Shown here piece after piece: positions 1-8,800 of a DNA stretch of 23,225 bases (position 1 is the first letter of the stretch; each line of letters begins with the position of its first letter). The notes below the pieces were generated by a model. That model made no database searches and was not told where the DNA came from. It saw only the letters and a program-made list of their open reading frames with translations. The stretch comes from Ruminococcaceae bacterium UBA1767 (GTDB lineage Bacteria > Bacillota > Clostridia > Oscillospirales > Acutalibacteraceae), in assembly GCA_002315505.1 (NCBI GenBank), contig DCGX01000078.1, positions 1-23,225 of the forward strand, in the 5' to 3' direction. The position numbers were made by a program, and so were the translations under genes.

Positions 1-39
1 AAAATAAAAAAGACCATCTACTCTCGTAGTGGTCTTTTT
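1..39 (-). terminator. Intrinsic terminator of tRNA-Gln
   Basis: An AAAAAGACCA arm (7-16) pairs with TGGTCTTTTT (30-39), continued by CTAC/GTAG (18-21/26-29) after a bulged T, with a TCTC loop. On the minus strand it is followed by a T-rich tail. It lies 4 nt beyond the CCA end of tRNA-Gln, and its A and T flanks could let it work on both strands. Confidence 0.85.
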
Positions 40-43
40 ATTT

Positions 44-117
44 TGGCAGCGGAATAGGGATTCGAACCCCAACAAACAGAGTCAGAGTCTGTCGTGCTAC
101 CGTTACACAATTCCGCT
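44..117 (-). tRNA. trnQ: tRNA-Gln (anticodon CUG)
   Basis: Read on the minus strand, a 7-bp acceptor stem AGCGGAA/TTCCGCT (111-117 with 48-54) is followed by a D arm, a 5-bp anticodon stem ACAGA/TCTGT with loop CTCTGAC, and a T arm with the usual TTCGAAT loop. The anticodon at positions 34-36 is CTG, which reads CAG (Gln). The discriminator is G and the terminal CCA (44-46) is encoded. Total length is 74 nt including CCA. It is a single tRNA unit with its own promoter upstream and a terminator immediately downstream. Confidence 0.95.
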
Positions 118-131
118 AAACAACATTCGCT

Positions 132-160
132 ATTATAAACTATATGCATTGATTTGTCAA
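132..160 (-). promoter_or_regulatory. Sigma-A promoter of tRNA-Gln
   Basis: On the minus strand there is a perfect -35 TTGACA (155-160), a 17-nt spacer and a perfect -10 TATAAT (132-137). The -10 ends 14 nt before the mature tRNA 5' end, leaving room for a short leader removed by RNase P. Confidence 0.9.
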
Positions 161-170
161 TACTTTTTTC

Positions 171-211
171 AAAAAAACTTAAAGGGGATTGCGAGTTTCC
201 TCGCAACCCCC
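171..211 (-). terminator. Terminator of the FIVAR-repeat protein gene
   Basis: A GC-rich hairpin, GGGG-A-TTGCGAG (184-195) with CTCGCAA-CCCC (200-210) and one bulged base, is followed on the minus strand by TTTAAGTTTTTTT (171-183). It ends the transcript of the large gene whose stop codon is at 253 and insulates the tRNA-Gln promoter. Confidence 0.85.
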
Positions 212-252
212 TCGCTTTTAGTCAGAATTCATATTCCACTAACAAACAAGAA

Positions 253-3200
253 TTATTTGTGAGCGTTGTATGAAAGATCACCAACTACATGCCACTCACA
301 ACCGTAGAATGCACGGATTGTAACAGCACTTTCGCCCCAATCTCTGAAGATAGCCTTTGAAGTGAATGTACGCTTGCCGCCTTCCTCAGTGAATGAACGT
401 GTTGTGATTGTACCATCAGCATAAACAACCTGGATAGCCTCAACGTCAGCACCAGTAACAACAGTTACAGGAATAGCACCTGTCCAGCCTTCTGTCTGAG
501 CAAGCTCATAGCTATAGATAGTTGCATCTGTAGGTGTAGCTGCCTTGATAGTCATTGTCTGAACATTTTCGTTATCCCAAACTCTGCCGTACTTAGCTCT
601 AACTGTGTACTCACCAAGTGGAAGCCACTGAGTGATTGTCCAGTCTTCATACTCGATGTTCTCGTTAAGGTCACCAACAAGTGCGCCTTCATCATCATAT
701 GACTTAATAGCAACACGGCCCTTAGCATCAGTTCTGCAGAATGTCCATGTGTTACCATAAGCATCGATGAACTGGATAGCGATTGCACGAGCATTTACAC
801 GGAATGTAAAGTCGTTAGCAACTCTTGTATCCTTAACTTCACCAGAAGCAGCCTCGAATACGCCCTTACCTGAAACAGCCTTCTCTGCGAGAGCCTTTTC
901 AGCATCGTTGATGTTTGCAAGGAGTGTATCGATATCGCCCTGCTTTGTGATGTCGAGCTTATCGTTGATTGCCTTCTTACCAAGTGCAACAGCTGCTGCA
1001 TAGTCATTCCATGTAGCTGATGTGTACTTAGCTTCTTCATATGTGTCGAACTTATCACAAGCAGTCTGGAGAGCTGTTACGTCAGCATCCTTAAGTGCAA
1101 GACCATTGAATGCGTTTGTAAGAGTTGTAAGAGCATTGTCAACCTGATTCTGCTCGTCCTCAGTAAGAACTCTGCTGATTGTAGTAGCAGCTGTGTAAGC
1201 TGACTCAAGAGTATTGAGTGTATCCTGAGTATAGATGTTTGTTGTTCCCTTATAGAACTCAGCAACTTCAGCAATCTTAGCGTCAAGATCTGTGTAAGAT
1301 GCGAGCTTAGCAAGGTTAGCAATAGCAGTGTTGATATCTGTTACCATCTGATCAACTTCTGCCTGATGGTTTTCATTGAGGTTCATGTTAACCTTAGCAA
1401 GAGCAAGCTCAAGATCTGCCCATGATGCCTCTGTGTAATCAGCCTCGTTAAGAGCCTCAGCAGCCTGCTTAGCCTCTACAAGAGCGCCATAGTTAGCTGA
1501 CTGTGCAAGTGTGAGCTTCTTCATTACAGCTGCAAAAGATGCATCCTGTACCTTTGCAAGACCGTACTGTGTTGGCTCATAAGTGTAGTCCCAAACAAGA
1601 GCGTTGTAAGCTTCCTCAACTGCATTCCAAGAAGCTACAGTGTAGTTATCCTTCTTAGAAGCGAGTGCAAGCCAATCGTTCTTGAGACCGTTAAGTGTTG
1701 TGTAATCATAGTTGTTGTATGCAACTGCATCAACTGCATCGTTGATAGCCTTAGCTGCATCTGCGATTGTCTGCTGATCCTTAACCTTAAGATCTGCAGG
1801 AACCTTTGTAGCCTCAGCAAGAGCTGAAGTGATACCATCAAGGTATTCTGCTGTGTAAACTGTAGCAGCGTCTTCCTGATTGAGAACGTCGTTAGCAGCT
1901 TCCTTAGCATTGTTAAGTGCTGTGTAATCAGCATCCTTCTCTACGAGAGCTGCAATAGCATTCTCAAGAGCTGTAGCTGCATTATCAACGATAGACTGGT
2001 CAGCCTTTGAATACGGATTTGTATTCTTTGTCTTATAAACTGTGTCAGCTGCAAGAGCCTTTGAGTTAGCATTTGCCCAAGAAGCAGCTGTGTAGTTAGC
2101 CTGTGTCAATGCCTTGAATGCGTTGATCTGTGTCTCAAGTTCTGAGTAGTCAGCACCAAGAGATACAAGAGCTGTCATAGCATTGTTAAGGTCGCTTGTC
2201 ATAGTATCGATAGCAGCCTGATTGTCCTTCTTTGTAAGACCAGCTGTAGCATAAAGAGCTTCAGCGTCTGAAAGAACTGCTGTCATTGCTGAATAAGAAT
2301 CTGCTGTATAGAAGTCAGCGTTCTTATTCTTTGCATCAGCGATAGCCTTTGCAAGAGCTGTTGTGTCAGCAGCTGTGAGCTGGAGACCTTCAATAGCATT
2401 GTTAATAGCTGTTACATAACCATCAACTGTATTCTGATCATTGATCTTGAGGTTTCTGTTGATGCCAGCAATAACTGTATTCAATGCGCTTACTGAATCT
2501 GCTGTGTAGTAGTTTGCAAGATCATCAGCTGTCGGAACTGCTGCAAGAGCGTTGTCAACATTTGTGTAATCTGCATCCTTAAGTGTAAGCTCACCCTTAG
2601 TTGTATTAAGAGTAACCTTAGCATTGTCGATTGTAGCCTGATCCTTAGATGTGAGGTTACCTGCGTTGTAGAGTGTTTCTGCTATAGCAAGAGCGTCTGC
2701 ATAAGCATCCCAGTTGTTGTAGTAGTTAGCACCCTGTGCAAAGTAATCCGGCTTTGCATCGATAGCATCCTTAAGTGCTGTGTAGTCAGCTGAACCATAA
2801 GGTACAAGAGCTGCTGCTGCATTGTCAAGATTTGTCTTTGCATTGTCGATTGTTGCCTGGTCTTTAGCCTTGAGATTCTGATTGTCAAGGAGAGCCTTAG
2901 CATCTGCAAGAGCTGTGTTGAATGCTGCCCAACCTGACTCATAGTCAGCCTGTGCATAATTCTTAACTGCATCGTATGATGCCTGGAGATCTGCATAGTT
3001 AGCATCAGCCTCTACAAGACCGTCAATAGCGTTCTTAAGAGCTGTAGCTGCATTGTTAACTATTGTCTGGTTAGCTGTAGTAGCCTTGAGGTGTCTTGAA
3101 ACCATATTAGCAGCTGAAAGAGCTGTCTCATACTCTTCCCAAGAAGCCGGTGTATAGTTTGTTTCTACCAAACCAGTAACTCTAGCAAGCTGAGTATCAA

Positions 3201-4587
3201 GAGCTGAGTAATCACAACCATCAAGAGCAACAAGAGCATTCTTAGCGTTCTCAAGAGCTGTCTTAGCGTTGTCTACTGTAGCCTGCTGGAAGATTGTTGT
3301 AAGAGTTGCATCATTGTAAACAGTCTTAGCATCTGCAAGAGCTGATGTGAATGTTGCCCAGTTTGAATCTTCCTTATAGTCATCAAGTGTGCAGAGATCT
3401 GCAGCATCGATGAGTGTCTTAAGAGCTGTCTTATCGATATCCTTCGGAGTAAGAGCTGCTGCATCTGCTGCAAGAGTATCTACCAACTGGTCGATGTATT
3501 CCTGTGATGTAGCATCCTGATTTGTAAGCTCTTCGTTTGCAAGAGCAAGAGTCTGTGTGAACTTTGTCTTAGCAGCGTCATCCTTGTAGTTAGCAAGGTC
3601 GAAGCCAGCTGCTGTTGTGTACTTAGCTGCTTCTGTCTGGAGCTCTGTAAGATCAGCCGGCTGGTCGTCGCCTGGAATCTTGAGTGTAAGAGTTGCACCA
3701 GAAAGATCGAAGTACTGATCGTCACCAAGAAGACAATGTTTAGGAACCATGTCGTCCTTTGTACAAGCCATGTCTTCAGAGCAATAACCAAGTGTCAAGA
3801 TACCTGCATCAGCTGTTGCACGCTCTTCTTCAGGAATGAATACCTTAAATGTAGAACCTGCAGTTGCCTCTGAAGGAACCATAACTGTGAAGTATATCAA
3901 AGGAACTGTTGTATCAAATCCTTCCAACTCACCGTCTGTTGCCCATGAATAGTCCATTTCTGTGTCGCCAAGGATTGTTGTAATACCACTTGAAACGTAG
4001 TCAGGACCCATCAACCACTTAACACAACCTGTGTTAGCGATATCTGTATCTGAGAAGTAACGATCACCGTTATCATCCAGAACCTTCTTGTACATGTTTG
4101 CTCTAGCTGTTTCGTTCATAACTGAACCAGCTGTAACTGAGTTAATAGCTGTAAGTGAAGAACACATATAACCAATCCAGCCGTTATTCGGGTTTTCACC
4201 AAGAATATCAGTAGGAATAGCCTTTGAGCTTGCCATACCAGCTACATCGTAGAACTGCTCACCCGGGTCTAAAAGGCCGCCTGTGAAGAATATAGCACCT
4301 TCTGATAAGCCTACGTAGTAATTTGTAGTAGCATACATAGCAATTCTGTAAACATCACCGGCAGCAACATCAAAGTTGCCGGTAAGTTCATTGCCAGAAC
4401 CAGTCATGCTTTTTACTTTACCTGTCATCTTGTTGTAGCTGACAGAAACTTTTTCTGCAGTAAGCCAGATCTTAGCCTGATAGGTTGAGCTTGCGCTACC
4501 CATAACTGCTGAAGAAGATACAGCTACCATGCTTAATACCATTGCTACTGCGAGCAAAATACTAAGCACTTTCTTTGCAATTTTCAT
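253..4587 (-). CDS. Giant secreted FIVAR-repeat protein with cohesin-like N-terminus and Ig-like C-terminus (1444 aa)
   Basis: A secreted structural or adhesive surface protein is the likeliest role; no enzyme motif is seen. Residues 1-30 form a signal peptide (KK, long hydrophobic core, ending near SSSA). Residues about 35-305 are beta-rich and resemble a cohesin fold, with a segment like ATAGSTFKVFIPEEE also echoed in the neighbouring protein. Residues about 311-1240 hold roughly 13 FIVAR-like helical repeats of about 71 aa, each with a central YT-x-x-SW-type motif and an N-A-x-x-x-L-x-x-A-x-x-x-L ending. The last 204 residues look like two diverged Ig-like domains (each with W and a VRA/IRA-YG motif). 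There is no LPXTG signal, C-terminal membrane helix or dockerin, so attachment to the cell is unclear. ATG at 4587 has AAGGAGG (4596-4602) 8 nt upstream. It lies 42 nt after the dockerin gene with no terminator between, so co-transcription is likely. Confidence 0.85.
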   Translation of the reverse strand: MKIAKKVLSILLAVAMVLSMVAVSSSAVMGSASSTYQAKIWLTAEKVSVSYNKMTGKVKSMTGSGNELTGNFDVAAGDVYRIAMYATTNYYVGLSEGAIFFTGGLLDPGEQFYDVAGMASSKAIPTDILGENPNNGWIGYMCSSLTAINSVTAGSVMNETARANMYKKVLDDNGDRYFSDTDIANTGCVKWLMGPDYVSSGITTILGDTEMDYSWATDGELEGFDTTVPLIYFTVMVPSEATAGSTFKVFIPEEERATADAGILTLGYCSEDMACTKDDMVPKHCLLGDDQYFDLSGATLTLKIPGDDQPADLTELQTEAAKYTTAAGFDLANYKDDAAKTKFTQTLALANEELTNQDATSQEYIDQLVDTLAADAAALTPKDIDKTALKTLIDAADLCTLDDYKEDSNWATFTSALADAKTVYNDATLTTIFQQATVDNAKTALENAKNALVALDGCDYSALDTQLARVTGLVETNYTPASWEEYETALSAANMVSRHLKATTANQTIVNNAATALKNAIDGLVEADANYADLQASYDAVKNYAQADYESGWAAFNTALADAKALLDNQNLKAKDQATIDNAKTNLDNAAAALVPYGSADYTALKDAIDAKPDYFAQGANYYNNWDAYADALAIAETLYNAGNLTSKDQATIDNAKVTLNTTKGELTLKDADYTNVDNALAAVPTADDLANYYTADSVSALNTVIAGINRNLKINDQNTVDGYVTAINNAIEGLQLTAADTTALAKAIADAKNKNADFYTADSYSAMTAVLSDAEALYATAGLTKKDNQAAIDTMTSDLNNAMTALVSLGADYSELETQINAFKALTQANYTAASWANANSKALAADTVYKTKNTNPYSKADQSIVDNAATALENAIAALVEKDADYTALNNAKEAANDVLNQEDAATVYTAEYLDGITSALAEATKVPADLKVKDQQTIADAAKAINDAVDAVAYNNYDYTTLNGLKNDWLALASKKDNYTVASWNAVEEAYNALVWDYTYEPTQYGLAKVQDASFAAVMKKLTLAQSANYGALVEAKQAAEALNEADYTEASWADLELALAKVNMNLNENHQAEVDQMVTDINTAIANLAKLASYTDLDAKIAEVAEFYKGTTNIYTQDTLNTLESAYTAATTISRVLTEDEQNQVDNALTTLTNAFNGLALKDADVTALQTACDKFDTYEEAKYTSATWNDYAAAVALGKKAINDKLDITKQGDIDTLLANINDAEKALAEKAVSGKGVFEAASGEVKDTRVANDFTFRVNARAIAIQFIDAYGNTWTFCRTDAKGRVAIKSYDDEGALVGDLNENIEYEDWTITQWLPLGEYTVRAKYGRVWDNENVQTMTIKAATPTDATIYSYELAQTEGWTGAIPVTVVTGADVEAIQVVYADGTITTRSFTEEGGKRTFTSKAIFRDWGESAVTIRAFYGCEWHVVGDLSYNAHK
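868..3657 (-). repeat. Protein-coding tandem repeat array, about 13 FIVAR-like units
   Basis: This part of the 1444-aa protein gene encodes about 13 consecutive helical repeats averaging 71-72 residues (about 215 bp). Recurring landmarks are a start like ADYTALxxA, a mid-repeat YTxxSW, a KDQxTIDNAxxxL segment and an A-x-x-x-L end. The repeats are diverged at DNA level, so recent expansion is not obvious. The first unit (residues about 311-382) and the tenth are the most degenerate. Confidence 0.75.
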
Positions 4588-4629
4588 GCAAATTTCCTCC
4601 TTAAAAATTTTTATTTTCCAACAGTCTTA

Positions 4630-5730
4630 TTATGACTGATATGGATTTGCCTGGTCAAGTGAACTCATCAAATTAGCAACACTAACCAATTTGACTAAGT
4701 CATAAGCATCAACAACGCCATCACCGCTTGTTGCGCTTCCACTTGCACTGATAATATCCAAAGCAAATGTCTGAATATCACTTGGTATGCTTAACAAGTT
4801 TACAAAGTTAATAGCATCAACCAAATCATATGCATCAGCATATGAGTCACCATTTGAGTCGCCGAAAATAACTACCTCATATGATGTAACCTTGTTTGTG
4901 CCAAGCATAACATTAATTTTTGCACCAGTACCATAACCATATAAGGTTCCTTCGTACTGTAATGTTGCGTTTGTACCCTTTAATTCAAGATAATTATTGA
5001 ATACCTGAGTACTTGACATCGGAGACTCAAGAGCATAAACATACTTATTAGTCTCATCGATAACTGTTGTTGAGCCTTCTCTTGCTACTAACTCAATCGG
5101 GTCACCGAGAATAATCGGATTAGCAGGAACAAAGGTTCTTGTTAATGTTTCAGAGTTGAGATAGTAGAAAGTAGTTGCATCAGTTACATCTCCGATTGCC
5201 TGATAGTAGAATCCATCATACTCCTCAGGAACGAAGATTGTGCCTGCTGTGCCGGCTAAAGCATCACTCTTAACCTTAAGGTTAAATGAGAATACTGCCT
5301 GACCACCCTCATCATTGAGAGCGCCTACTTCATTGTTTGCAACATTTGCTGTCCACTGAACGAGAATGCAACCCCATGCAGATGCATTATATGTAGTGGG
5401 GATGAATGATCCATCATTCGATGTGTTTGCGCCGATTGTACCTTTTGCCTTACAATTACCTAAAGCAGTAAGACCGATAACAGCCGGGAATTCATAAACT
5501 GAGGAATCAAACATAACCGGGAAACGGAATGCTGTGCAGTTATAGTTATTTTTAATGTTAACAGTAACAGTAACTATATCATCGGGCATATAATTCTCGT
5601 TAGTTGAAACTGTAATCGTCATGTACTCATCACCACTGGCTGTACCTGCAGCGCTTACACCAACAGTAACAACAGTAAGAACAAGTGCAATTGCCATTAC
5701 AACTGACAAAAGCTTTTTAACGATTAACAT
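4630..5730 (-). CDS. Secreted cohesin-like plus dockerin protein (366 aa)
   Basis: A likely adaptor or structural protein of an extracellular complex. Residues 1-28 are a signal peptide. Residues about 35-202 match the cohesin pattern: a start like ITVSTNENYMPDDIVTVTVNIK, a central FxFPVMFDSSVYEF and a late FSFNLKVKSDALAGTAGTIFV. Residues about 215-289 form a small beta domain commonly found before dockerins. Residues 290-356 are a type I-like dockerin: loop one DSNGDSYADAYDL has D/N/D at positions 1, 3 and 5 and D at 9 and 12; loop two keeps only the second half (GDGVVDAYDL). Start ATG 5730 has AAAGGAGG (5739-5746) 8 nt upstream. The domain calls are from remembered patterns, not a search. 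Binding partners cannot be told from sequence; the neighbouring 1383-aa protein carries the same dockerin type. Confidence 0.85.
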   Translation of the reverse strand: MLIVKKLLSVVMAIALVLTVVTVGVSAAGTASGDEYMTITVSTNENYMPDDIVTVTVNIKNNYNCTAFRFPVMFDSSVYEFPAVIGLTALGNCKAKGTIGANTSNDGSFIPTTYNASAWGCILVQWTANVANNEVGALNDEGGQAVFSFNLKVKSDALAGTAGTIFVPEEYDGFYYQAIGDVTDATTFYYLNSETLTRTFVPANPIILGDPIELVAREGSTTVIDETNKYVYALESPMSSTQVFNNYLELKGTNATLQYEGTLYGYGTGAKINVMLGTNKVTSYEVVIFGDSNGDSYADAYDLVDAINFVNLLSIPSDIQTFALDIISASGSATSGDGVVDAYDLVKLVSVANLMSSLDQANPYQS

Positions 5731-5815
5731 TTAAAATTCCTCCTTTCCAAAATAATAAATTATGATAAAGACCGAAGTCCTTGATCCAACTTAATTTACG
5801 GAATGATTTTTATCC

Positions 5816-5842
5816 CGGAGAGTGGAGATTATCCACTCTCCG
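5816..5842. other. Perfect 11-bp intergenic hairpin between two secreted-protein genes
   Basis: CGGAGAGTGGA (5816-5826) and TCCACTCTCCG (5832-5842) pair perfectly around a GATTA loop. It sits in the 130-nt gap between the 1383-aa gene (stop at 5861) and the 366-aa gene (start 5730). The T-rich run (5846-5859) lies on the plus-strand side only. For the minus-strand transcript the hairpin has A-rich sequence before it and no U-tract after, so it is a poor terminator there and more likely a processing, stability or partial attenuation element. Confidence 0.7.
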
Positions 5843-5860
5843 AAATTTTTTAATTATTTG

Positions 5861-8800
5861 TTATGCCAAAGTTCTGTTGTTAAAGTCGATGATTGACATG
5901 TTGTTTACGACGTTGATTACAGAAATAAGGTCGTATGCATCCATATCGCCATCACTACCTTCAAGGTCACCAGCTGTTGCAATAAGAGCTGATGGGCTTA
6001 ACAAGTTATTAACAACGTTGATATAAACGATAAGGTCATATGCTGAACCAGCAGCACCGTCACAGTCAACGTCACCTGTGATACATACTGTGTATGTAGC
6101 GATGATGTTGCCGCCGTTATCCTTGATGTTGATTGTATCGCCGGTAGCAATCTTTGCACCTGCCATTTCAACTTCAACTGTGCAACCTGTTGTCTCAAAG
6201 AGTGTTGTACCGTCAACACCCGGCTGAATACCGCAAAGGAGCAAGCCTTCATCCGCTGTTTCAACAACTGTAAGAGCTACGTCAGTATCAGGATCGATTG
6301 GTGTGAATGTCGGTGTGTCGCCACCCGGCTGGTCACCTGAATCAAGAACAAGGCACTTCTCGTTCTCGATAAGGATTTCGTAAGCCTTATTAACCTTTGT
6401 CTGGTTGAGGCTTTCTGCAGCTGTGCCCAAAACTGTGTTAGCAAAGTTATAAGCCTTTACATAGTTTGCCCATGACTCTGCTGTGTACTTAGCTTCGTTC
6501 TCAGATGTAAGAGCCTGTGCTGCGTTGAACTGCTTCTGAAGGTGTGTCTTAATAACATCCTTCTCGATAAGACGGCCAGCATAGAGACCCAATCTGTGCT
6601 CGAGCTCTGCAACCTTAAGAGCAGAAACTGTCTTATAGTTGCCATCCTCGTCAGGAACGAGTGTTGATTCATAAGCTCTTGTTGCTGCCTTATACTCATC
6701 CTTATAGTTATAGTATGTATAAGCTTCGTAATCAGCAACGCCGAAGAACTTGTATGCAGGATCGTCATAAGAAAGCTTATCGCCGTTCTCATCAACGTTA
6801 TCCGGGTTAACGCTATCAATGATAGCAAGGATGCCGTCAAATCCGCCGCCTTCTTCGCACTCGTCAAGAGCCTCGATAGCTGTTACAAGAGCAGGAGCAG
6901 CGTTCTGCATCTTAAGATATTTACTTGTTGTAGCAATACCTGCGAATGTACCATTCTGGTATGGAGCATAAACTGCAGCAGCAGCATTGTTCATTGCTGT
7001 CATGTAGTTATCCCATGCTGTAGCGTCTGAATAGTTAGCAGCCTGACGGTGCTTATTCAATTCGCTTGAAAGAATACCTGCAAGGTTGAAGTTATTGTAG
7101 CAGAATACTGAAGTCTTCTTTGAACCTGAGTTGATGTTTGTACCACCAATCATGTAAGCAAGGTTGAGGTTTGCAAACTTACAGTAGCTTGTAAGCTTAC
7201 CTGTAGAAGCCTTGATTTCACCTGCTGCCTGGATTTCTGCCCATGCATCAGCCTTTGTCTTTGCTTCCGGATCGTCCTCAGGAGCTACATCAGGAAGAAG
7301 GTCATAAGCTTCTGTTGTCTTGAAGATGTTGAATGAAGTCTTTGTTGCGTGGAGATCTCCGTCACTGTCAAGATAACCTGCCTTTGCAACATTATTTGTT
7401 GTAAGCTCGATATAACCTGTGTTAAGGAGCTTCTGAAGTGTTGCATAGTTTGTTGTATCTGTTGTAACTGCAGTTACGTCAACTGTTGCGTCAGCTGTTG
7501 TTCTGTTTACAACTGTTGCTTCAATTCTTGTGATATCTCTAACACTTGCGCAATAGTTATATGAAGGAATATTAACATCATAGTTTGTTGATGTGATTTC
7601 TGTCAATGTCTCTTCATCAGATGCTGTCTTTGTAACCAAAGTGTAGATATAGTCAGTGATAGGTGCATCTGTCAACGGTGTGCCGTCCTCAGTAAGAACG
7701 TCATATGTAACAGCGATACGAACTGATGTACCTGCCAATGTTGCACAAGTACCTGTCAAATGGATGTAACCAGTCTGACCACCGGCAAGTGTCGGGTTAG
7801 CTGATGATGTCCAGTCGTAACCAGGAACGTTAACTGTGCTGAACTTAACACTTGAGCCTGTGAATGCAGTAGCAGTAGCAGGTGTGCAAGTGATGCTCTT
7901 AATCTCATATGTGTAAAGCTGATCCTGCTGGAACTTCTTTACGCCGTTATCATAATATGTGAAACCTGTGTTGATACCTGTTGATTCATTACGCATTGTG
8001 ATGAATGTATCAATAGCACCTGTCTTCTCATAAAGAGTCTCTTCATATGTGTACTCAGGGAATTCGAATTCCTGCTCGTTTGTGAGATCAAGGATGTCAC
8101 AAAGTGTAGGAAGAATACCTGCAACAAGGTTTGCTCTGCAGTTGTAAAGATCTGAGAAGATTGCATCAATTGTACCAGCGAGAGCTGAGTTTGTTGCAAT
8201 TGCATCAAATGTCTTTGCATTAGCATTGATTGCGTTCGGGAAGATAATGTTGATGATTCTGATAGCAAGACCAAGGATTACTTCCTTCGGAGTATCGTTG
8301 AGTCCGCCCGGATGATTGTTCTCGAGTTTGCCGAGCATGCCAGCAACGTCGAGATCAAGGATACCATCGATAAGTGTATCGATGAGGAGAGTCTTGAAGC
8401 AGTATGTTGCTGTGTAGCACTCTTCCGGTAACCATGTCTTATCAAGAATTGAGAAGAGAATATCATCAAATGTTCTCCAACCGTCATTCTTGTTGTTGAA
8501 TGTCATACCGTTGAGAAGTCCGCCGTAGTTGTCAACGCCGTACTTAGCTGCCTTAGCGAGCTGTGCGTCAACACCTGCCATTGTGTAAACATACTCAAGA
8601 TTCATATCAAGAACTGCATTAATGTTATAGATAGCAAAGTCAATACCCATAATTACGAGTGTGTCTGTGCTGTTTCTATCCATTGATGAGAAATCAAGCT
8701 CAGGAGCTGCAGTAGCAAGAAGCTGCTCGAGGCAGATAAAGCCGAACTCACGAAGAGTAGCAGTTGATTCAGGAACCCAAAGCTCATCAGCAGAGTTGTT

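Noticed and set aside
868..3657. Regularly spaced repeats that could suggest a CRISPR array or satellite
   Set aside because: The periodicity (about 215 bp) is in the encoded protein; the frame is open throughout and DNA copies are diverged.
5747..5815. A separate promoter for the 366-aa protein gene (TTGGAT ... CATAAT)
   Set aside because: The spacer is 19 nt with a poor -35; a small TTCG-loop hairpin lies in it. Too weak to call.
7349..7564. Cys-rich 71-aa plus-strand open frame
   Set aside because: It is antisense to the long coding sequence; the Cys codons come from the reverse complement of repeated Thr/Ala codons. No ribosome binding site.
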